Assembly: GCF_014199295.1 (NCBI RefSeq)
Contig: NZ_JACIJH010000002.1
Location: 453,001 to 517,000, forward strand
Direction of reading: 5' to 3'
DNA: 64,000 nt
DNA from: Sphingopyxis panaciterrulae
GTDB taxonomy: Bacteria; Pseudomonadota; Alphaproteobacteria; Sphingomonadales; Sphingomonadaceae
Shown here piece by piece: positions 53,215-62,088 of this stretch (position 1 is its first letter; each line of letters starts with the position of its first letter). Position numbers and translations under genes: made by a program. The notes beneath the pieces are model-generated. The model made no database searches. It worked only from the letters and a program-made list of their open reading frames with translations, and was not told where the DNA came from.

Positions 53215-54713
53215 GCGAGACCGAGCCGGCCGCGCCGCTGTCGGCGGCGCCGGTCGACATCCCCTATGGCTTCGCGCGCGCGCATGGCGTCGTGATCGCG
53301 CCCGACGGCGAAGGCGGCTGGCTCGCCACGCTGCGCGAGGGCGCCGACCCCGCGGTGCTGATCGAGGTCAAACGCTATCTCGCCGCGCCTCTGCGCGTCG
53401 CGACCGCGAATGCCGCCGATTTCGACCGGCTACTGTCCGACCATTATGCCGTCGATGCGACAAGCGCGATGGCGGGCTCGCTCGAAGGGGGCGACATCGA
53501 CCTGATCGCCAGCGGCCTGCCCAGCGCCGAGGATCTGCTCGACAGCGCCGACGACGCCCCCGCGATCCGCCTCATCAACGCGATCATCGCCGAGGCCGTC
53601 CGGCAGGGCGTCAGCGACATCCATATCGAGCCCTATGAAAGCGGGCTGGTCGTGCGGATGCGCACCGACGGTGTGCTGCGCGAGCATCTGCGCATGCCGC
53701 CGCATGTCGCGCCGGTCGTGGTCAGCCGCATCAAGGTGATGGCGCGCCTCGACATCGCCGAGCGCCGCGTGCCGCAGGATGGCCGCATCGCGCTGACGCT
53801 GGCGGGCAAGGCCATCGACGTCCGCGTCTCGACCCTTCCGAGCCGCGCGGGCGAGCGCGTCGTGATGCGCATCCTCGACAAGGACAGCGCCGGGATCGAC
53901 TTCGACGTCATCGGTCTGACCGGCGAAAGCGACCGCATCCTGCGCGAAGCGCTGGCCGAGCCCAACGGCATCATCCTCGTCACCGGTCCGACCGGATCGG
54001 GCAAGACGACGACGCTCTATGCGGCGCTGGGGCAACTCAACGACGGGCAGCGCAATATCCTGACCGTCGAGGACCCGGTCGAATATGCCGTCGACGGCGT
54101 CGGCCAGACGCAGGTCAATCCCAAGGTCGGCCTCGATTTCGCCGCCGGACTGCGCGCGATCCTGCGCCAGGACCCCGACGTCGTGATGGTCGGCGAAATC
54201 CGCGACCGCGAGACCGCCGATATCGCCGTGCAGGCGTCGCTGACCGGCCACCTCGTCCTCTCGACCGTCCACACCAACGATGCCGTCGGCGCCATCACGC
54301 GGCTCAAGGATCTGAAGGTCGAACCGTTCCTGCTCGCCTCGACCCTGCGCGCGGTGCTGGCGCAGCGGCTGGTCCGCAAGCTCTGCGACCATTGCCGCGA
54401 GCCGGTGCAGGCCGACAACAGCGTCGCCGCGATGCTCGGCCTCGACATCGGCACCGTCATCTGGAAGCCCAGGGGGTGCGACCAGTGCGGCCACACCGGG
54501 TTCAAGGGCCGCATCGGCGTGTTCGAGGCGATCAAGGTCGACGAAACGGTGCGCCGCTACATCTATGCCGGCGGCGATGAGGCGATGATCGCGAAGCATG
54601 CTTTCCTGAAGGCGCCGACGCTGGCCAGTGCCGCGCGCGCGATGGTCGCCAGGGGACTGACGACGCCCGAGGAGGCGATCCGCGTCGCGCGGCGCGAGGA
54701 TGTCGATGCCTGA
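53211..54713 (+). CDS. gspE: Type II secretion ATPase GspE
   Basis: Cytoplasmic secretion ATPase of 500 residues. Walker A GPTGSGKTTTL is near residue 259, followed by the Asp box, Walker B VVMVGEIRDRETADIA and the His box TGHLVLSTVHTNDAVGA. A tetracysteine zinc motif (LCDHC at about 393 and CDQC at about 423) is typical of GspE. Overlaps the gspD stop and the gspF start. It powers pseudopilus assembly through GspF and GspL. Confidence 0.97.
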   Translation: MSETEPAAPLSAAPVDIPYGFARAHGVVIAPDGEGGWLATLREGADPAVLIEVKRYLAAPLRVATANAADFDRLLSDHYAVDATSAMAGSLEGGDIDLIASGLPSAEDLLDSADDAPAIRLINAIIAEAVRQGVSDIHIEPYESGLVVRMRTDGVLREHLRMPPHVAPVVVSRIKVMARLDIAERRVPQDGRIALTLAGKAIDVRVSTLPSRAGERVVMRILDKDSAGIDFDVIGLTGESDRILREALAEPNGIILVTGPTGSGKTTTLYAALGQLNDGQRNILTVEDPVEYAVDGVGQTQVNPKVGLDFAAGLRAILRQDPDVVMVGEIRDRETADIAVQASLTGHLVLSTVHTNDAVGAITRLKDLKVEPFLLASTLRAVLAQRLVRKLCDHCREPVQADNSVAAMLGLDIGTVIWKPRGCDQCGHTGFKGRIGVFEAIKVDETVRRYIYAGGDEAMIAKHAFLKAPTLASAARAMVARGLTTPEEAIRVARREDVDA

Positions 54714-55923
54714 TTATCGCTATGTGGCGATCGACCCCAGGGGCCGCGAGCGCACGGGCCGGCTGGCCGCGGCGAACGACGATGCCGCGCGCGCCGACCT
54801 GGTCGCACGCAAGTTCCACATCCTTGCGGTCGAGCCCGCGGGCGCCCGTCCGGCGCGGGGCCGCTCGCTGCTCGCCTTGCGCAAGACCCGCCTGAGCCGG
54901 AAGGATCTCGCGCTCTTCACCCGCCAACTCGCAACGCTTGCGGAGGTCGCGCCGCTCGAAGAGGCGTTGCGCACGCTGACTCGCCAGAGCGAGGCCGAAA
55001 GCGCACGCACGGTGATCGGCGACGTCCATGCCGGTCTGCTCGAAGGCCGCCGGCTCGCCGACGCGATGGCGCGCCAGCCGGCGAGCTTTCCGCCGCTCTA
55101 TCGCGCCATGGTCTCGGCGGGCGAGACGACAGGCAGCCTGACGGTCATCCTCGCCCGCCTCGCCGACCTGCTCGAACGCCAGGCAGAGGTGCGCGGCAAG
55201 TTGATCGCCGCGCTCGCCTATCCGCTCGTCCTCGCCGTCGTCGCGATCGGCGTCGTCGCGGCGCTGATGATCTTCGTCGTCCCGCGCGTCGTCGAGCAGT
55301 TCACCGACGTCGGCCAGCAGCTTCCCTTCCTGACCCGCGCGGTAATCGCGATTTCGGGTTTCGCCGCAAGCTGGTGGTGGCTCGTCGCACTGCAGCTTGC
55401 TGCCGCAACCTTCGGCTGGATCCGGGCGATGCGCCGCCCGGCCTTCAAGGCGCGCGTCGATGCGCGCCTGCTTCGCCTGCCGCTCCTCGGCCGGCTGCTG
55501 CGCGATCTGTATGCGGCGCGATTCGCGCGCACCCTCGCGACGATGGTGTCGAGCCGCCTGCCGCTCGTCGAGGGGCTGCGGCTGACGGTACCGACGATCC
55601 GCAACGCCGCGCTCGCCGGCGCAACCGCCGGGCTCGTCGACCGGGTGCGCGCGGGCGGCAGCCTGTCGGCGGCGCTACGCGATGCCGGCATCTTTCCGCC
55701 GCTGCTCGTCTACATGACCGCGAGCGGCGAGAGCGCGGGGCGGCTGGAGACGATGCTCGAACGCGCCGCCGACTATCTGGAGCGCGAGTTCGACCGTTTT
55801 ACGGCCGCTTCGATGGCCTTACTCGAACCTGTCATAATTGTGCTTATGGGGTCGTGCGTCGCCCTCATCATCCTCGCCATCCTCCTTCCGATCCTTCAGT
55901 TGCAGAATCTTGCAGGACTATAA
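54706..55923 (+). CDS. gspF: Type II secretion inner-membrane platform protein GspF
   Basis: Polytopic platform protein of 405 residues with two GspF domains (LALFTRQLATLAEVAPLEEALRTL... and ARFARTLATMVSSRLPLVEGLRLT) and three helices (ALAYPLVLAVVAIGVVAALMIFVV; VALQLAAATFGWI; LEPVIIVLMGSCVALIILAILLPI). It couples GspE to pilin extrusion. ATG at 54706 was preferred over 54700 because GAGG lies 5-6 nt upstream; both lie inside the gspE end. Confidence 0.95.
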   Translation: MPDYRYVAIDPRGRERTGRLAAANDDAARADLVARKFHILAVEPAGARPARGRSLLALRKTRLSRKDLALFTRQLATLAEVAPLEEALRTLTRQSEAESARTVIGDVHAGLLEGRRLADAMARQPASFPPLYRAMVSAGETTGSLTVILARLADLLERQAEVRGKLIAALAYPLVLAVVAIGVVAALMIFVVPRVVEQFTDVGQQLPFLTRAVIAISGFAASWWWLVALQLAAATFGWIRAMRRPAFKARVDARLLRLPLLGRLLRDLYAARFARTLATMVSSRLPLVEGLRLTVPTIRNAALAGATAGLVDRVRAGGSLSAALRDAGIFPPLLVYMTASGESAGRLETMLERAADYLEREFDRFTAASMALLEPVIIVLMGSCVALIILAILLPILQLQNLAGL

Positions 55924-55926
55924 TAA

Positions 55927-56415
55927 ATGTCGCTGATGCAGCTTTTCCTCCGCCTGATGTTCGATCCGTCGCGGCCCGCTCACCGCCGGCGCAAGAGCGA
56001 CGAGCGCGGCTTCACCCTGACCGAGCTGATGGTCGTGATCTTCATCATCGGCCTGCTCGCCACGGTCGTGATGATCAACGTCCTGCCGAGCCAGGACAAG
56101 GCGATGGTGACCAAGGCGAAGGCTGATATCGCGACGCTGGAAAATGCGCTCGAACAATATCGGCTCGACAATCTGACCTATCCGGCGAGCGGCGACGGGC
56201 TGAACGCGCTCGTCACCGCGCCGCCCGCGCTCGCGCAGCCCGAACGCTATCGCCGCGGCGGCTACATCAAGAAGCTGCCCGCCGACCCGTGGGGCCGCCC
56301 CTATAATTACCAGGCGCCGGGGGCGAGCGGAGCGGCGTTCGACGTCTGGTCGTTCGGCGCCGATGGCGCCCCCGGCGGGACCGACGAGAATGCGGATATC
56401 CGCGCCGACAGTTAA
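55927..56415 (+). CDS. gspG: Major pseudopilin GspG
   Basis: Pseudopilin of 162 residues. The prepilin peptidase site is DERG|FTLTELMVVIFIIGLLATVV with Glu+5. The leader before the cut is 28 residues, longer than the usual 6-10, and begins MSLMQLFLRLMFDPSRP. The mature end has the GspG-type calcium region (DPWGRPYNYQAPG, FDVWSFGADGAPGGTDENADI). It is encoded 3 nt after gspF. Confidence 0.96.
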   Translation: MSLMQLFLRLMFDPSRPAHRRRKSDERGFTLTELMVVIFIIGLLATVVMINVLPSQDKAMVTKAKADIATLENALEQYRLDNLTYPASGDGLNALVTAPPALAQPERYRRGGYIKKLPADPWGRPYNYQAPGASGAAFDVWSFGADGAPGGTDENADIRADS

Positions 56416-56863
56416 GCGCCCGCGGCCGAACGGCTTCACGCTCGTCGAACTGATGGTCGTGCTCGCGATCCTCGCGCTCGCCGCGGCGGCGGTCGTGCTC
56501 ACCATTCCGGGCGAGGAGCAGCATGTGCGCAGCGAGGCCGACCGGCTCGCCGCCCGCCTCGCTGCCGCGCGCGATATCGCGGTGATCGAGGGACGCAGTG
56601 TCGCGGTCGACCTCGCACCGTCGGGCTATGGCTTCGCGCGCCGCATCGACGGCGCGTGGGAGCCGCTTCCCGGCCGTGCCTTCGAACGGCGAAGCTGGCC
56701 ATCCGACGTGCGTGTCGCGGCCGGCGGCGGGCAGGGTGTCGCGCGCATTCTCTTCGACCGTGTCGGCACCAGCCCGACGCCGCAGGCCGTCATGCTCAGC
56801 GGCGGCGATGCGCGTGAGGTTGTACACGTCTCCGCGGCGGGAGAAGTCAGCCGTGGCGAATGA
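56390..56863 (+). CDS. gspH: Minor pseudopilin GspH
   Basis: Pseudopilin of 157 residues: leader MRISAPTVKRPRPNG, then FTLVELMVVLAILALAAAAVVL, with Glu+5. A variable C-terminal domain (ARDIAVIEGRSVAVDLAPSGYGFARR) fits the GspH family. The ATG lies inside gspG (26-nt overlap); an in-frame ATG nine codons upstream is less likely. Confidence 0.9.
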   Translation: MRISAPTVKRPRPNGFTLVELMVVLAILALAAAAVVLTIPGEEQHVRSEADRLAARLAAARDIAVIEGRSVAVDLAPSGYGFARRIDGAWEPLPGRAFERRSWPSDVRVAAGGGQGVARILFDRVGTSPTPQAVMLSGGDAREVVHVSAAGEVSRGE

Positions 56864-57230
56864 GGGGCCGCTTCCCGGCGAAGGAGGTTTCACCCTTCTC
56901 GAAATGCTGGTTGCGCTCAGCATCATCGCCATCGCGGCGCTGACGCTGGTGCGGCTCGACGCCTATGCGGTACGCAGCGCGGGCGATCTCGACGAAAGCA
57001 CGATCGCGGGCATCGTTGCGCAGAATCGCGCGGTCGAGCTATGGACCGACCCCGCGCCGCCGACGATCGGCACCAGCGCGAGCAGCGTCGCCAACGCCGG
57101 GCGGACCTGGCGCATCGAGCAGCGCGTCGCAAAGACCGCCGACGACAGCCTGCTCCGCATCGACCTGACGGTTCGGCCCGAAAGCGGGCGTGGGCAGGCG
57201 GTGCTGACGATCATCCGGCCGTCGCGATGA
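56853..57230 (+). CDS. gspI: Minor pseudopilin GspI
   Basis: Pseudopilin of 125 residues with cleavage site GEGG|FTLLEMLVALSIIAIAALTLV and the GspI features AQNRAVELW and RIEQRVAKTADDSLLRIDLTV. The GTG start inside gspH (11-nt overlap) is supported by GGAGAAG upstream and gives a 12-residue leader. Confidence 0.9.
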   Translation: MANEGPLPGEGGFTLLEMLVALSIIAIAALTLVRLDAYAVRSAGDLDESTIAGIVAQNRAVELWTDPAPPTIGTSASSVANAGRTWRIEQRVAKTADDSLLRIDLTVRPESGRGQAVLTIIRPSR

Positions 57231-57964
57231 GGGCCCTTCTCTGTCCCCTCTCTCCGGTCGTGCCGATCCCGGATCACGTCCGGGGGAAGCACCGTCCTTC
57301 TGGCGGCGTCAGAAGAAGGAACGGCCCTTCGACAAGCTCAGGGCGAACGGCGGAGAAGGGCGGAAACGGCTTTACGCTCGTCGAGATGCTGATCGCGCTG
57401 TCGATCTTCGCCGCCATCGCGGCAATGGGCGTCAGCCTCCTGCGCAGCAGCGTCGACACGCAGAACACGGTGCAGGCGCGGCTGAAGGCGATGGGCGGGA
57501 TCAATCGGCTGCGCGCGGTCATGGCCAACGACCTTGCGCAGGCGCTGCCACGGTCGACGCGCGGCCCCTCGGGCGAGGCGGTGCCCGCCTTCCTCGGTTC
57601 GCCGACCGGCTTTGCCTTCGTCCATGCCGGCGCGGCCAATGTCGATGGCGGACCGCGTCCGGGCATCGAGCGCGTCGGCTATGCGCTGATGACCGGCGAA
57701 TGGCGCCGCGCGACCCAGCCGATGCTCGACGGCACGCCGCTCGGCGCGGGCGACCGGCTCGTTGCCGACGTGACCGGCGTCGCGGTGCGCTATCGCGGCG
57801 CCGACGGAAATTGGAGCACGACCTGGTCTTCGGACCCCGACGATCGTCTGCCGCGCGCGGTCGAAGTGCGGCTGACGCGCGCCGGGCGTGAGCCGCTGAC
57901 CATGCTGTTCCTGACCGCGCCGACGCCGCCGCTGCCGCCGGCTCCCGAAAGTCCCGCGCCGTGA
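57227..57964 (+). CDS. gspJ: Minor pseudopilin GspJ with unusually long leader
   Basis: Pseudopilin of 245 residues. The cleavage site is KGGNG|FTLVEMLIALSIFAAIAAMGVSLL, followed by NRLRAVMANDLAQALPRS and the C-terminal GspJ region (VADVTGVAVRYRGADGNW). The leader from the ATG overlapping gspI's stop is 48 residues instead of about 6-12. That stretch coincides with REP-like sequence (57266-57350), so a repeat seems to have inserted into the leader while keeping frame. There is no in-frame ATG, GTG or TTG between the repeat and the cleavage site. Confidence 0.88.
   Translation: MRALLCPLSPVVPIPDHVRGKHRPSGGVRRRNGPSTSSGRTAEKGGNGFTLVEMLIALSIFAAIAAMGVSLLRSSVDTQNTVQARLKAMGGINRLRAVMANDLAQALPRSTRGPSGEAVPAFLGSPTGFAFVHAGAANVDGGPRPGIERVGYALMTGEWRRATQPMLDGTPLGAGDRLVADVTGVAVRYRGADGNWSTTWSSDPDDRLPRAVEVRLTRAGREPLTMLFLTAPTPPLPPAPESPAP
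57266..57350. repeat. REP-like repeat inside the gspJ leader
   Basis: It contains TCCCGGATCACGTCCGGGGG (a small palindrome) and CCCTTCGACAAGCTCAGGGC, the core of a repeat common in sphingomonad intergenic regions. Here it is translated in frame as part of GspJ. Confidence 0.65.
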
Positions 57965-58968
57965 CCCGCCCGCCGCAGGCCGAGCGCGGCGCCGCGCTGC
58001 TGACCGTGCTGCTGCTCGTCGCGGTGATGGCGGTGATCGCGGCGACCGCGCTCGACCGGTTGACGCTCGCGACGCGCATTGCGGGAAGCGCCGCCGCGGT
58101 CGATCAGGGGCGTGCCTACAGCTTCGCCGCCGAGCAGATCGCGCTGCGCCGCGTCGCCGATCTCGTGGCGCGCGATCCGGCCAAATTGACGCTGGCGGGC
58201 AACTGGCTCGGTCGCGATTTCGTGCTGCCGCTGCCCGGCGGGCAGGGAACGGCACGGCTGACCGACGCCAACAATTGCTTCAACCTCAACAGCCTCGCCG
58301 CCGAAACCGTGCCCGGCCGGCTCAGCCAGCGGGCCGGCGCGGTCGGCCAGTTCACCGAGCTGATGGTGCTGCTCGGCATCGATCGCGGAGTGGCGCAGGG
58401 CATTGCGGGCGCCGCCGCCGACTGGATTGACAGTGACGGCAACGAAGGCCGGCAAGGCGCCGAGGACGGCGTCTATCGCGCGTTGCAGGCGAGCTATCTG
58501 CCCGCCAACCGCAAGATGGCCGATGTCAGCGAATTGCGCGCGGTGCGCGGCGTTACGCCGAAAATCTATGCGCGGCTCAAGCCCTGGCTGTGCGTGCTGC
58601 CGGTCGCCGAGCCGGTGCAGCTCAACGTCAACACGCTCGCCCCCGCACAGGCGCCGCTGCTCGCGATGCTGCTGCCGGGCAAGCTCGGCCTTGCGGACGC
58701 GCGTGCGGTGCTGGCGGCGCGGCCCGTCGGCGGCTATGGCAGCAGCGTGCGATTCTGGGCGGCCGGGCCGCTCGCACAGATCAAGCCGCGCGACGATGTC
58801 GCCACGCAGGCCGGGGTGACCAGCCGCTGGCTCGCGCTCAGGACGCAAGTGACGCTGGGGGACGGGGATTTGACAGCCAATTCGCTCATCGATGCCTGGG
58901 GCGGTGCCCCCGCCGCGGGCGCCGCGCCGCCGGCGATCGTGCGGCGCGATTGGGGCGAGAGCGACTGA
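57961..58968 (+). CDS. gspK: Minor pseudopilin GspK
   Basis: Large pseudopilin of 335 residues that caps the tip complex. The N-terminus is ERG|AALLTVLLLVAVMAVIAATAL, lacking Glu+5 as expected for GspK. An inserted domain carries DANNCFNLNSL, AADWIDSDGNEGRQGAEDGVYRAL (calcium-type acidic stretch) and LNVNTLAPAQAPLLAML. The start is GTG overlapping the gspJ stop. Confidence 0.92.
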   Translation: MTRPPQAERGAALLTVLLLVAVMAVIAATALDRLTLATRIAGSAAAVDQGRAYSFAAEQIALRRVADLVARDPAKLTLAGNWLGRDFVLPLPGGQGTARLTDANNCFNLNSLAAETVPGRLSQRAGAVGQFTELMVLLGIDRGVAQGIAGAAADWIDSDGNEGRQGAEDGVYRALQASYLPANRKMADVSELRAVRGVTPKIYARLKPWLCVLPVAEPVQLNVNTLAPAQAPLLAMLLPGKLGLADARAVLAARPVGGYGSSVRFWAAGPLAQIKPRDDVATQAGVTSRWLALRTQVTLGDGDLTANSLIDAWGGAPAAGAAPPAIVRRDWGESD

Positions 58969-58969
58969 C

Positions 58970-60121
58970 GTGGCCCGCAGCTTCCTTCTCTGGCTGCCGC
59001 CGCTATCGGCGCTCGATGGTTCCGATGCGCCCGCCGATGTCGCCTGGCTGCGCGTCGAAGACGGGGCGATCGTCGATTCGGGGCAGGACGACGGCTGGGT
59101 CGACGCCTGGGAACGTTCCGACGACGCGGTCGAGAGCGACGACCGGCTGATCGCGCTTGCGCCCGCCGCCGACGTCCCGCTGCGCTGGCACCATTTCCCC
59201 GACGCCGCGCCCGCGCAGGCGGCCGCCGCGGCGCGGATCGAGGCATTGCGGGACAGCCTCGGCGACCCCGCAAGCCTGCACGTCGTCGCCGGCACGCCCG
59301 CGTCGGCAGGGCAGGCGGTGCCGGTCGCGGTGACGAGCCACGCGGCGATGACCGCCTGGACCGTCTGGCTTGCGGCGCGCGAGCTGGAGGTGGCGGCGAT
59401 CCTGCCCGCCGCCGCGACGGTGCCGCCGCCCGAACCCGACGCGCTCTGGTCGGCCGAGGTCGGCGGCGAACAGATCATACGCACCGCCGACCGCGCCTAT
59501 GTGTCCGACCCCGCGCTCGACCCGTTGATCGCCGCCGGTCGCGACATCGCGCCGCTCGATCCCGATGTGATGCGCGAGGCGCTGCTCCTCTCGCTGGCCG
59601 CGCCGCCGCTCGATCTCCTCAGCGGCGCGTGGAGGCCGAAGCGGCGCTGGGCGCTCGACCCGGCGCTGCTGCGGCTCGGCAAGCGCCTGCTCGCCGCGCT
59701 CGTCCTCGTCAGCCTGGCGATTCCGCTCGTCCACGCGCTAAGACTCGCGTCCGACACGCGCCGCGCCGACGAAGCCGTTGTCGCAACGGCGAAGAAGGCG
59801 GGGGTGACCGCGCCCGACGCCGCGGCGGCCGAGGCCGAGCTCGACCGGCGCCTCGCCGCGGCGGGCGGCGGGCCGCTCGCCTTTTCGGTGCCGGCTTCGG
59901 CGCTCTTCGGTGCGATGCGCGACACGCCGGGCGTGACGCTCAAATCGCTGTCGCACCGCACCGACGGCACGCTGACGACGACGCTCGCGGCGCCGCGGGT
60001 CGACGATCTCAACCAGGTGCTGCTTGCGCTGCAGGCACGCGGCTATCGCGTCACCGCGCAGCCGATGGCGGGCACCGACGGGCAGCAGATGGCCAATATC
60101 ACGGTGCGAGCGGTGCCATGA
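58970..60121 (+). CDS. gspL: Type II secretion inner-membrane component GspL
   Basis: Bitopic platform protein of 383 residues. A cytoplasmic actin-like domain (LLWLPPLSAL, WVDAWERSDDAV, LAARELEVAAILPAAATVPP) precedes one helix at about 243-262 (LLAALVLVSLAIPLVHAL) and a periplasmic ferredoxin-like domain (DTPGVTLKSLSHRTDGTLTTTLAAPRVDDLNQVLLALQARGYRV). It recruits GspE to the membrane. GTG start, 1 nt after the gspK stop. Confidence 0.9.
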   Translation: MARSFLLWLPPLSALDGSDAPADVAWLRVEDGAIVDSGQDDGWVDAWERSDDAVESDDRLIALAPAADVPLRWHHFPDAAPAQAAAAARIEALRDSLGDPASLHVVAGTPASAGQAVPVAVTSHAAMTAWTVWLAARELEVAAILPAAATVPPPEPDALWSAEVGGEQIIRTADRAYVSDPALDPLIAAGRDIAPLDPDVMREALLLSLAAPPLDLLSGAWRPKRRWALDPALLRLGKRLLAALVLVSLAIPLVHALRLASDTRRADEAVVATAKKAGVTAPDAAAAEAELDRRLAAAGGGPLAFSVPASALFGAMRDTPGVTLKSLSHRTDGTLTTTLAAPRVDDLNQVLLALQARGYRVTAQPMAGTDGQQMANITVRAVP

Positions 60122-60600
60122 GCGAACGGATACGAAACTGGTGGGCAGGATTGTCGCAGCGCGAGCGCTGGCTCGTCGGTGTTGCGGCGCTGCTCACGCT
60201 CGGCGCGCTGTTCTGGGCGCTCGGCCGTCCGACCTATGCCGCCTTCGCGAGCCTCGAGGCCGATCACAGGACCGCGATAGAAAGGGAAGGGCGCGTCGCT
60301 GCCAAGGCGCAATTGTTGGCGCGGCGCCCCGCGAAAACGGTTGCGGCGGCGACCGATGCCGCCCCGATCGACCAGTTTCTCGCCCAGTCGGCGGGCGAGA
60401 TCGGGCTGACGCTCGATCGCAACGAGGCGCGCGGGACCGATCAGGCGACCATCGCAATCGCGACGGCCAAGGCGCCGGTCCTCACCGACTGGCTCGCCGC
60501 GCTCGAAGGACAGGGTTTCATCGTCGACCAGCTCAGCATCACGCCCGCCGCCGACGGCACCGTCGGCATGACCGCCGAGCTTCGGAGGGCCGCGCCATGA
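60118..60600 (+). CDS. gspM: Type II secretion inner-membrane component GspM
   Basis: Small bitopic protein of 160 residues: MSERIRNWWAGLSQRERWLVGVAALLTLGALFWAL (cytoplasmic stub and helix), then a periplasmic domain ending DWLAALEGQGFIVDQLSITPAADGTVGMTAELRRAAP. It pairs with GspL. Overlaps gspL and gspN by 4 nt each. Confidence 0.9.
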   Translation: MSERIRNWWAGLSQRERWLVGVAALLTLGALFWALGRPTYAAFASLEADHRTAIEREGRVAAKAQLLARRPAKTVAAATDAAPIDQFLAQSAGEIGLTLDRNEARGTDQATIAIATAKAPVLTDWLAALEGQGFIVDQLSITPAADGTVGMTAELRRAAP

Positions 60601-61316
60601 GTCGCGCACGCAGGCTCTGGTTGGGCGCGGCATTGCTGCTCGCGCTGGTGCTGATCGCCCTGACCTTTCCGATGCGTCTCGCGCTTGCCTGGGCGGGTGC
60701 GGGCGAGGCCGGCATCGCGGCGCGCGAGGTTCGCGGGTCGATCTGGTCGGGCGAGCTGGTCGAGGCGCGGCTCGGCGCGCTGCCGCTCGGCACGGTGGCC
60801 GCCAGCCTGTCGCCGCTCGCCTTGCTGACCGGCGATGTCGACCTTGCCTTCGCGCGAAGCGACGAGCGCCTCGGCGCTCTCTCGGGCCGCCTCCACGGCA
60901 GCCATCCGCGCGGGGTATCGGACGTCAACGGGGTCGCGACGCTCGCCGGAGGTCTCGGCCCGATTCCCGTCGACAGCTTGCGTTTCGAGGGCGCGACGCT
61001 GCGCTTCGATGCCGACGGCCGGTGCGCCCAGGCAGGCGGCCGCCTGCAACTCGCGGTCGCAGTCCCGATCGCTGGGCTCGACCTCTCACGCGGTCTGTCG
61101 GGGCCGCTGCGCTGCGCCGACGGCCGCGCGCAGGCGGCGCTCGCCAGCCAGTCGGGGATGGAACGGCTGACGCTGACGTTCGACGGCAAGGGTACGTGGC
61201 GCGCGCGGTTCGCGATCCGCGTCGATGACGACCCGGCGATGGCCGCTACCCTCGCCGCGATCGGATTCAAGGCGGGACCGGACGGGTTCGGGCTGACGAC
61301 CGCCGGCCGCTTCTGA
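60597..61316 (+). CDS. gspN: Type II secretion component GspN
   Basis: Bitopic protein of 239 residues. An N-terminal helix (LWLGAALLLALVLIALTFPMRLALAW) is followed by AREVRGSIWSGELVEARLGALPLGTV, the typical GspN block, and a beta-rich periplasmic part. It is an accessory subunit not present in all type II systems. Confidence 0.88.
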   Translation: MSRARRLWLGAALLLALVLIALTFPMRLALAWAGAGEAGIAAREVRGSIWSGELVEARLGALPLGTVAASLSPLALLTGDVDLAFARSDERLGALSGRLHGSHPRGVSDVNGVATLAGGLGPIPVDSLRFEGATLRFDADGRCAQAGGRLQLAVAVPIAGLDLSRGLSGPLRCADGRAQAALASQSGMERLTLTFDGKGTWRARFAIRVDDDPAMAATLAAIGFKAGPDGFGLTTAGRF

Positions 61317-61317
61317 C

Positions 61318-62088
61318 ATGTCGGTTCCGGACGCCTTGCCGTGGGGCGCGGGCGTCGCTCTGGCGGCCGCGCTCGGCGTTGTCTTCGGTAGCTTCATCGC
61401 GACTTTGGTGCTGCGCTGGCCTTCGGATCGTTCGGTCCTCGGGCGATCGCAGTGCGACGGATGCGGCCGGCCGCTCGGCGCGCGCGACCTCGTTCCCCTG
61501 CTGTCGGCGATGCTGATGCGCGGACGGTGTCGCCGCTGCGGCGCACCGATCGACCCGTTCCACGGCCGCGTCGAACTGGCATCCGGCCTGATCGGGACCG
61601 GCGCCCTGGCGCTGATGCCGGGGGTGACGGGGTGGCTGTGGGCGCTGTTCGGCTGGCTGCTGCTGCCGCTCGCGCTGCTCGACGCGCGGCATTTCTGGTT
61701 GCCCGACCGGCTCAATGCACTGCTAGCGATCGCCGGCCTGCTGTTCGCCGGTCCGCTCCTAGACACGACGCTCGGCGATCGCTGGATCGGGGCGCTTGCG
61801 GGCGGCGGATCGCTGGCGCTCGCCGCCTGGTCCTATCGCCGCTGGCGCGGGATGGAAGGCATGGGCGGCGGCGATCCGAAGCTCGTCGCGGCGATCGGCG
61901 CCTGGCTCGGCTGGCAGGCCTTGCCGTTGATGCTGCTGCTCGCCAGTCTCGGCGGCATCGGCTGGGCGCTTGCCGCCCAACGAAAAGGGGACCCGCCGCT
62001 CGCCGAGCAACGGGTCCCCTTCGGTGTCTTCGCCTGCGCCGCGGCCTTCGCCGCGGTGCCGCTGTGGCCGTTGATCAGCGGCCTATAA
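61318..62088 (+). CDS. gspO: Prepilin peptidase/N-methyltransferase (GspO/PilD)
   Basis: Inner-membrane aspartyl protease of 256 residues that removes prepilin leaders. It has paired CxxC motifs (SQCDGCGRPL and GRCRRCGAPI) in the first cytoplasmic loop. Catalytic aspartates are in LDARHFWLPD and GGGDPKLVAAIGAWLGWQ. There are about seven to eight helices. It is the last gene of the operon, and its end overlaps the convergent pal stop by 14 nt. Its last cytoplasmic loop (QRKGDPPLAEQRVPFG) is encoded by a perfect inverted repeat that looks like the pal terminator. Confidence 0.94.
   Translation: MSVPDALPWGAGVALAAALGVVFGSFIATLVLRWPSDRSVLGRSQCDGCGRPLGARDLVPLLSAMLMRGRCRRCGAPIDPFHGRVELASGLIGTGALALMPGVTGWLWALFGWLLLPLALLDARHFWLPDRLNALLAIAGLLFAGPLLDTTLGDRWIGALAGGGSLALAAWSYRRWRGMEGMGGGDPKLVAAIGAWLGWQALPLMLLLASLGGIGWALAAQRKGDPPLAEQRVPFGVFACAAAFAAVPLWPLISGL
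61983..62019 (-). terminator. Apparent pal terminator embedded in gspO
   Basis: Read on the minus strand: GGGGACCCG, a 15-nt loop, CGGGTCCCC, then TTTT. The stem is perfect and lies 56 nt past the pal stop. It is wholly inside the gspO reading frame. Confidence 0.75.
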
